A DNA stretch of 64,000 nt from Flavobacterium franklandianum (GTDB lineage Bacteria; Bacteroidota; Bacteroidia; Flavobacteriales; Flavobacteriaceae): positions 434,001-498,000 of the forward strand of contig NZ_VJZR01000001.1 in NCBI RefSeq assembly GCF_007097365.1, read 5' to 3'. The notes beneath the pieces were generated by a model that was not told the origin of the DNA, ran no database searches, and saw nothing but the letters and a program-made list of their open reading frames with translations. How positions within the stretch are numbered: the stretch's first letter is position 1; each line of letters begins with the position of its first letter. Positions 58,864 through 64,000 of this stretch are shown here, in pieces. The translations under genes were made by a program, and so were the position numbers.

Positions 58864-59601
58864 TTAATTCAGTTGAATTAGCGCTCCCATCCCAATTTGA
58901 CTTCCAATTTGTGGATAAATAAAAGCTGTAGTTTTATTCTTTTTACCAAAAGTAACCGACTTAAAAGGATTCCAATACGAAACTATCAATCCCGATGCCA
59001 ACCCAATTCCAGCGCCAGCAAGAACATCGGAAGTGTAATGCCTGTTGTTGGCAATTCGTAAAACTCCAGTTGCTGTTGCAAACAAAAATCCACTGCTTGC
59101 ATACCATACATTCGAATCCTTGTACTCATAATACAATAATGCCGCATTTGTAAAAGCAATTGAAGTGTGACCCGAAGGAAAAGTCAAATTGTCCGATTGA
59201 TCGGGTCTTTCTTCTTTGACTATATTTTTTGTAGCAAAAACAACTGTTCCCATAATCGCATTGGCAACAATAATATTTATCGTTTGTTGTTTAAAATTAT
59301 TCTTTGCTTTAAACCCCAAAGTTTTGCCTAAATAGATTTGGGCAACAGGAACAAATTGCAGGTAATCATCGGCGCGGGTATTAAAATTTTCACCAAAAAA
59401 CTGGTTAGCATTTGATTGCAAATCGTCATTAAAAATCGTGTTTGCCAGCAATGATCCTGAGGTTATTAGAGCTATTGGAGCTATAAATTGTTTGTAAGAG
59501 ATTTTATCTTTGGACTTTGGAATCGAAATAGAATCTTGAGTTTGAGCATTTCCTATAAAAACCATTATTAAAAATAAAATAGAAGTGAGTTTGGATTTCA
59601 T
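58864..59601 (-). CDS. PAP2 family phosphatase
   Basis: A 245-residue membrane or envelope phosphatase of the type 2 phosphatidic acid phosphatase family, with a signal or anchor helix at the N-terminus (ILFLIMVFIGNAQ). The three motifs are KEERPD at 129-134, PSGHTS at 142-147 and NRHYTSDVLAGAGIG near 189-203. Probable substrates are lipid phosphates such as undecaprenyl pyrophosphate. It stands alone, convergent with DUF3127. Confidence 0.88.
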   Translation of the reverse strand: MKSKLTSILFLIMVFIGNAQTQDSISIPKSKDKISYKQFIAPIALITSGSLLANTIFNDDLQSNANQFFGENFNTRADDYLQFVPVAQIYLGKTLGFKAKNNFKQQTINIIVANAIMGTVVFATKNIVKEERPDQSDNLTFPSGHTSIAFTNAALLYYEYKDSNVWYASSGFLFATATGVLRIANNRHYTSDVLAGAGIGLASGLIVSYWNPFKSVTFGKKNKTTAFIYPQIGSQIGMGALIQLN

Positions 59602-59671
59602 AGTTTTTTGGTGTTTATATGAAAAATTTTAAGATTGAATTTTTAAACGTAAATTCGCTCTGCCAAATTTA

Positions 59672-59679
59672 TACTTTTG
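59672..59679 (+). promoter_or_regulatory. Promoter -7 element for aat
   Basis: TACTTTTG, a TAnnTTTG match 11 bases before the ATG at 59690. Confidence 0.55.
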
Positions 59680-59689
59680 TTCCAAAACT

Positions 59690-60328
59690 ATGTATTTTTT
59701 ATCCAAAGAATTATTTTTCCCTCCCGTTTCCGAAGCCTATCCTGATGGAGTTCTTGCTATTGGTGGAGATTTGTCAACTGAAAGATTAGTATTGGCCTAC
59801 AAAAGTGGTATATTTCCTTGGTTTGAAGAAGACGAACCCATATATTGGTGGTCACCCAACCCCAGAATGGTTTTGTTTTTGGACGAATTGGTGGTTTCAA
59901 AAAGCATGAGAAACATCTTGAATCGGAATATTTTCAAGATTACTTTCAACCAAAATTTTAGAGAAGTGATTTCGAATTGTCAAAAAATAAAACGCCAAGG
60001 GCAAAACGGAACTTGGATTACCAATGATATGATTGAAGCTTATTGTAAATTGAATGAAATGGGAATTGCAAAATCAGTCGAAGTTTGGCAAAATGACGAA
60101 TTGGTTGGCGGTTTATACGGCATCGATTTAGGAAATATTTTTTGTGGAGAAAGTATGTTTTCTAAAGTTTCGAATGCTTCAAAAGTGGCGTTTATAACTT
60201 TGGCAAATCAATTAAAAAAGGACAATTACAACCTTTTGGATTGTCAAGTGTATAACGAACATCTCGAAAGTTTGGGTTGCCGTGAAATTTCTCGGGAAGA
60301 TTTTATGGAACTTCTAATAAGCAAATGA
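59690..60328 (+). CDS. aat: Leucyl/phenylalanyl-tRNA--protein transferase
   Basis: Cytosolic enzyme (212 residues) that adds Leu or Phe to N-terminal Lys/Arg of proteins for ClpAPS degradation (N-degron). Conserved features: FPPVSEAYPDGVLAIGGDLS near 9-28, GIFPWFEEDEPIYWWSPNPR and YGIDLGNIFCGESMFS. Length is standard for Bacteroidota. Single gene. Confidence 0.95.
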   Translation: MYFLSKELFFPPVSEAYPDGVLAIGGDLSTERLVLAYKSGIFPWFEEDEPIYWWSPNPRMVLFLDELVVSKSMRNILNRNIFKITFNQNFREVISNCQKIKRQGQNGTWITNDMIEAYCKLNEMGIAKSVEVWQNDELVGGLYGIDLGNIFCGESMFSKVSNASKVAFITLANQLKKDNYNLLDCQVYNEHLESLGCREISREDFMELLISK

Positions 60329-60427
60329 TTATGAAATCGCCACTAACAATAAGTTTGTTGCAAACAAACACCGATAAGTAAAAAGACGATACCATATATG
60401 ACCACTAACAAATCAAAATTCACATAT

Positions 60428-61216
60428 ATGAATTATATTGTAAAAGAACTATACATTTATCCAATAAAAAGTTTGGCTGGAATTCGTGTTGAAAGTGCCA
60501 AAGCCGAAGAAATGGGTTTTGAAAACGATAGACGTTGGATGCTAATTGACGACCAAAATCAATTTATTACCCAACGAAAACATCCCAATTTGAGTCAATT
60601 TTATCCTAAAATTAAAGAGGACAAAATTATTATTTTACATCAGGATACAACTCATAAATTTTCAATAAATGAAACTATAGATGAACCTCTATTTTCAAAA
60701 GTTTGGGATGACCAAACCAAGGTTTTTGAAGTGAATAAAGCGACTTCAAAATGGTTTAGTGATGTACTTGGTTTTGAATGTAAACTTGTAAAAATCGCAA
60801 ACAATGGCGACCGAAAACACAGCAGCACAAAATTGAATACAACTCTAAATGTAAGCCTTGCCGATGGTTATCCGTATTTGTTAATAGGCTCCGAAAGTTT
60901 GAATTTTTTAAATGAAAAACTGGAAGAGAAAATTACAATTTCAAGATTTAGACCCAATATTGTTATCCTCAGTTTGGTTCCTCACGAAGAAGATTTCTTT
61001 GTTGATTTTCAAATTGGAACTGTGAAATTCAAGAATGCAAAACCTTGCGGCAGGTGCATAATGGTAAATAATGATCCGAAAAATGGCGTTGTAAAAAAAG
61101 AACCTTTGAATACTTTGAGTACCTATCGAAAAGTGGACAACTCCATTCTTTTTGGCACAAATGTTATGTGTTTGAATGAAGGAGAAATTAATGTTGGAGA
61201 TACTTTGGTTTTTTAA
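60428..61216 (+). CDS. MOSC domain-containing protein
   Basis: A 262-residue protein of the mARC/MOSC group. The N-terminal half (LYIYPIKSLAGIRVESAKAE through RWMLIDDQNQFITQR) is the MOSC N-terminal beta-barrel domain. The MOSC domain contains FRPNIV and the molybdenum cofactor-binding cysteine in KPCGRCIMVNNDP. The start ATG at 60428 is favoured because the preceding frame (from 60398) adds a Thr/Lys leader without homology. The substrate is unknown; related eukaryotic enzymes reduce N-hydroxylated compounds. Confidence 0.88.
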   Translation: MNYIVKELYIYPIKSLAGIRVESAKAEEMGFENDRRWMLIDDQNQFITQRKHPNLSQFYPKIKEDKIIILHQDTTHKFSINETIDEPLFSKVWDDQTKVFEVNKATSKWFSDVLGFECKLVKIANNGDRKHSSTKLNTTLNVSLADGYPYLLIGSESLNFLNEKLEEKITISRFRPNIVILSLVPHEEDFFVDFQIGTVKFKNAKPCGRCIMVNNDPKNGVVKKEPLNTLSTYRKVDNSILFGTNVMCLNEGEINVGDTLVF

Positions 61217-61229
61217 AGAGATTTAATTT

Positions 61230-61262
61230 TTTCTCCAATCTGCTGTCATCTGTAATCTGTAA
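61230..61262 (-). repeat. Captured short repeat at the 3' end of tag
   Basis: On minus: GTTACAGATTACAGATGACA. It supplies the last codons VTDYR and the stop of tag. Same motif type as the insert in the GT2 gene at 20304-20341. Confidence 0.6.
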
Positions 61263-61827
61263 CAAGCAAACTTTTCTTAAAACAATCTTCCACGTGATCG
61301 TTTACCATTCCTGTGGCTTGCATATGTGCATAAACAACGGTTGAACCCACGAATTTAAACCCACGTTTTTTCAAATCCTTGCTAATTTCATCCGAAAGGG
61401 GAGTGGTTGCAGGAACTTCTTTTAATGATTTTCTATTATTGTTGATTGGTTTTCCAGCTGTAAAGCCCCAAATGTATTTGCTAAAACTGCCAAATTCTTC
61501 CTGCACTTTCATAAAAGCACCTGCATTCGAAACGGCAGCACGAATCTTCAATTGATTGCGAATAATTCCAGCATCTAGCAATAATTCCTGAATTTTTTCT
61601 TCTTGATATTGAGCCACTTTGTTATAGTCGAAATGGTCAAAAACCGTTCTGAAATTTTCTCTCTTTTTTAGAATGGTTATCCAACTTAATCCTGCCTGAA
61701 AAGTTTCGAGAATTAGAAATTCGAATAATTTCTGGTCATCATAAATGGGAACGCCCCATTCTTCGTCGTGGTATTCTTTGTATAAATCGCTAGATAAACA
61801 CCAGCTGCATCTTTTAGGTTCTTCCAT
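61246..61827 (-). CDS. tag: DNA-3-methyladenine glycosylase I
   Basis: A 193-residue base-excision enzyme removing 3-methyladenine. The zinc site uses CSWC (Cys7 and Cys10) at the N-terminus plus late His and Cys (HMQATGMVNDHVEDC). The core EEWGVPIYDDQKLFEFLILE and FQAGLSWITILKKRENF is typical. The C-terminal VTDYR is encoded by a repeat unit rather than conserved sequence. Its downstream region shows no terminator of its own. Confidence 0.93.
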   Translation of the reverse strand: MEEPKRCSWCLSSDLYKEYHDEEWGVPIYDDQKLFEFLILETFQAGLSWITILKKRENFRTVFDHFDYNKVAQYQEEKIQELLLDAGIIRNQLKIRAAVSNAGAFMKVQEEFGSFSKYIWGFTAGKPINNNRKSLKEVPATTPLSDEISKDLKKRGFKFVGSTVVYAHMQATGMVNDHVEDCFKKSLLVTDYR

Positions 61828-61857
61828 TTTCGTTGGATTTGAGTTTCAAATGTAGGC

Positions 61858-61893
61858 AAAAATTCCATTTCAAATTGCTTCGAAATGGAATTT
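61858..61893 (-). terminator. Terminator of the trehalase gene
   Basis: AAATTCCATTTC pairs with GAAATGGAATTT around AAATTGCTTC; located behind the stop of the trehalase. Confidence 0.75.
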
Positions 61894-61931
61894 ATAATTT
61901 GAATTAAACTGTAAATAGCATTACAAATTAA

Positions 61932-63788
61932 TTAATTAAACAACTCAATTGGATTAATTAATTGATTTAATTTAGTTTTTAAATCTTCATTTAAAAGTGA
62001 TAATCCTAATTGAAAAGAGGCATTCATCCAGCCAAAACCTTCTCGGCTGATATATTCAAAATCAGTTCCTTGGTTTCCATATTCAGCAAAAACCTTGTGT
62101 GAAGCACTTACTACATCGAATTTTTCGGGAACAGTTCCGTTGTAATCGCTAGCGTTTTTTGTAATCGTCCAAAGCCATCTATATATCAATTCTTGAGCTT
62201 TTCCTTCATATCCATAATTGATTAAGCCTCGCCAAATAACCATTTGATGTGGTGGCCAACCATTAGGAAAATCCCATTGACGCTGCATTTGGCCTTTTGA
62301 AATAGTTGAAAGCGCCTCTTCGGAACAACCTGCTATTCCTCCTAAAAACACCAATTTAGGCAAACATTTTTCAATCATTTTATCGGCTTGTTCTTGGGTT
62401 GCTATTTTTGCCCAAAGTGGAAAAAAGCTGGTTGCCGATAGAAAAATATTTTGTTTTTGGGTTTTAAAATTATAGTCAAAAAAGCAACTTTCTTGTTCAT
62501 TCCAAAGTAACCGATTCATTATTTTTTTTCTACTCTCCGCTTTTTTTGCCCAATACTTTTTATTGTAAATTTTGGAATTGTATTCAAAATAATTATCAAA
62601 ATATAGGGCGATTAATTCGGCAAAATCGGTTTCATATTTATACAACATTGCGTTGAGTTCGACTACATTCAAATGCGCACAATTTCCTTCTATTCGATAA
62701 CTTGTGTCGTGACCACTTTCGCGAACACTTCGGTCGTGCACAAAATAAGCATCGAGTGTTTTGTTTTCGATTTTTCGATGGTAATAAAGATTTTCATACT
62801 CAGAAATCGACAAATTTTCTGCTTCGGCGAATGGCTTTAGAATAGCATCATAATGTCCTGGTTCGGTTTCTGGAGGCAAACCAATTCCTTGTGCAAAATA
62901 GCGATTCAGTCCATTTTCGGCAAGCCTTTTTCCGTTTTCCATCCAAACGGTTTCGTATTCTTTGATGCAAATTTCGAGCTTTTTGCGTAACCATTCTTGG
63001 TCTTTAACAGTCATTGCTTCATATACTTCCCGAATCATACTGGAATAAAAAGGAGGTTGCGTTCTCGTAAGATAATAGGATCTATTTGCATTGAGAATTT
63101 TGCCGTAATGGGTAATTTGATATTCAAAATTTTCGACCATACTTTGAGCTAAATCTAATTTCTGGTCGATTAGCAAACCTATGTTTTCAAAATAACTGTC
63201 CCAACCATACATTTCGTTAAATCGTGCTCCAGGAACTACAAAAGGAAATCCTTCGATATTTTGATCTTCCTTTTTTAAAGCTAAAGCTAAAATCCCTCCT
63301 TCGTTGTTGATGCTGCTTACATATTCTGATGAAATGATTTTTGGCAATTGAACTACTTTCAAGTTGAATATTGGTGCTAATTTTCGAAAATATTGCCATC
63401 CAAAATTGTCTGTAAAAGGGATGTAAATTATAGGTTTGTCGGTTTTTGATTTCGAATCAAGCAATAATTTTTCTAACCCTTTTTCGTCTAATGTTCTTGT
63501 TAACCCATCCCAAAAATATTTTCGAATCATTTTTGAAATCCGATCGGCAGGAAGTTGAAAAAGAGATTCGGTTTCAATGAAATCTTGATTATTTTCTTTG
63601 GCTAAAACTAATTCTTGTAATAAATTAGAAAGATAATAAGTGCCTTCAATAACAATTTCTTCGGAAGGAGATTTTAGAATAAATCGTTTTGGACCTTTGT
63701 CATCAACGGTTATTCTTTTGTCTTTATCCGTATCTTCTTGTTTTAATAATTGTTGAAGAGTTTGGTTTATGTTGAGTTTAAACTTCAT
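61932..63788 (-). CDS. Trehalase (GH37 type)
   Basis: A 618-residue family GH37 enzyme hydrolysing trehalose to two glucose units. Signature 1, PGARFNEMYGWDSYF, lies near 190-205 and signature 2, QWDFPNGWPPHQ, near 508-520. The FARGYFEE-like glycine region LGGIAGCSEEAL precedes the second. N-terminal 90 residues form a preceding helical part. No signal peptide, so probably cytosolic. It overlaps the following MFS gene by 11 bases (upstream), so trehalose uptake and hydrolysis may be coordinated. Confidence 0.9.
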   Translation of the reverse strand: MKFKLNINQTLQQLLKQEDTDKDKRITVDDKGPKRFILKSPSEEIVIEGTYYLSNLLQELVLAKENNQDFIETESLFQLPADRISKMIRKYFWDGLTRTLDEKGLEKLLLDSKSKTDKPIIYIPFTDNFGWQYFRKLAPIFNLKVVQLPKIISSEYVSSINNEGGILALALKKEDQNIEGFPFVVPGARFNEMYGWDSYFENIGLLIDQKLDLAQSMVENFEYQITHYGKILNANRSYYLTRTQPPFYSSMIREVYEAMTVKDQEWLRKKLEICIKEYETVWMENGKRLAENGLNRYFAQGIGLPPETEPGHYDAILKPFAEAENLSISEYENLYYHRKIENKTLDAYFVHDRSVRESGHDTSYRIEGNCAHLNVVELNAMLYKYETDFAELIALYFDNYFEYNSKIYNKKYWAKKAESRKKIMNRLLWNEQESCFFDYNFKTQKQNIFLSATSFFPLWAKIATQEQADKMIEKCLPKLVFLGGIAGCSEEALSTISKGQMQRQWDFPNGWPPHQMVIWRGLINYGYEGKAQELIYRWLWTITKNASDYNGTVPEKFDVVSASHKVFAEYGNQGTDFEYISREGFGWMNASFQLGLSLLNEDLKTKLNQLINPIELFN

Positions 63789-64000
63789 TTTTCGATGTTA
63801 ATTTTTTTAATATAAAGAATGAAATTAATAATAATGTCATTGGAATTAAAGTAAAATAAAAAGCGTTTTCAGGACCTTGATTCATGAAAAGCCAACCTAT
63901 TATTCTGGAGCCAATGGTTCCGCCAAGTGCCGAAAAAACCACTATTAATCCAGTCATTGAACTATGTAAATTTTTAGGTAATGCACTTAAAATAACCGAA
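63778..64000 (-). CDS. MFS transporter, C-terminal part only
   Basis: Open at the window edge; only the last 73 residues are visible. They hold two transmembrane helices (SMTGLIVVFSALGGTIGSR then GPENAFYFTLIPMTLLLISFF) and a short polar end. The position before trehalase suggests a sugar (probably trehalose) transporter, but the missing part prevents assignment. It overlaps the trehalase start by 11 bases. Confidence 0.7.
   Translation of the reverse strand, partial: SVILSALPKNLHSSMTGLIVVFSALGGTIGSRIIGWLFMNQGPENAFYFTLIPMTLLLISFFILKKLTSKNEV

Overview
The window looks like chromosomal DNA of a Flavobacterium-like member of the Bacteroidota (family Flavobacteriaceae). The evidence is low G+C content, promoters with the Bacteroidota -7 element TAnnTTTG about 10-60 bases before many starts, A-rich leaders instead of Shine-Dalgarno sequences, and typical family content: TonB-dependent and FadL-type outer-membrane proteins, a mevalonate-pathway decarboxylase, bacterial heptaprenyl/geranylgeranylglyceryl phosphate synthase, DUF3127, DUF4407 and DUF4468 proteins. 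No prophage, complete insertion sequence, CRISPR array or rRNA gene was seen.

Layout. 0-5.4 kb: RelE/ParE toxin-antitoxin pair, mvaD, TspO, fbp, an acetyltransferase and aspartate kinase. 5.7-12 kb: a 1138-residue outer-membrane protein, a decayed basic-adaptor gene, a GT-B glycosyltransferase and a LacI regulator. 12.3-15.3 kb: translation block rplM-rpsI-rpsB-tsf. 15.5-18.3 kb: Cys-rich lipoprotein, thioredoxin, DUF58 protein, tRNA-Asp and a GIY-YIG nuclease between direct repeats. 18.3-30.9 kb: membrane proteins, lipid/sugar enzymes, ruvC, hemW, FadL-type porin, DUF4407, DUF423, saccharopine dehydrogenase-like protein. 31-34.3 kb: BlaI/BlaR1-type pair and an M20 dipeptidase. 34.4-36.5 kb: the most accessory-looking stretch, with tRNA-Leu, a Fic-HTH protein, a 41-bp dyad array and a long palindrome. 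36.5-47 kb: copper-chaperone-like lipoprotein, exporter, two M16 proteases, rplU-rpmA, DoxX pair, cysteine synthase, MntA/HepT pair, DUF4468 protein. 46.7-64 kb: ahcY, a five-gene run (phosphopantetheinyl transferase, GGGP synthase, PnuC, kinase-DUF4301 fusion, ArfB), a TPP riboswitch driving a TonB receptor, greA, HIT protein, histidine kinase, DUF3127, PAP2, aat, MOSC, tag, trehalase and the end of an MFS transporter.

Functional links. BlaI and the M56 protease form an antirepressor-type switch with a visible BlaI-like operator on the promoter. PnuC, the NadR-like kinase domain and the riboswitch-controlled TonB receptor together suggest vitamin salvage (nicotinamide riboside or thiamine). 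The trehalase overlaps a sugar-transporter-like MFS gene. The paired M16 genes encode one subunit with the zinc motif and one without.

The most unusual theme is short intergenic repeats. Several families (7-bp satellites, palindromes, a structured hairpin family) are scattered between genes, and some appear to have been captured inside reading frames: the phosphopantetheinyl transferase, the GT2 glycosyltransferase, the 3' end of tag and the signal-peptide region of the TonB receptor. The second item is the array of 41-bp dyads directly behind the Fic-HTH gene. All calls come from reading the sequence; no database search was run.
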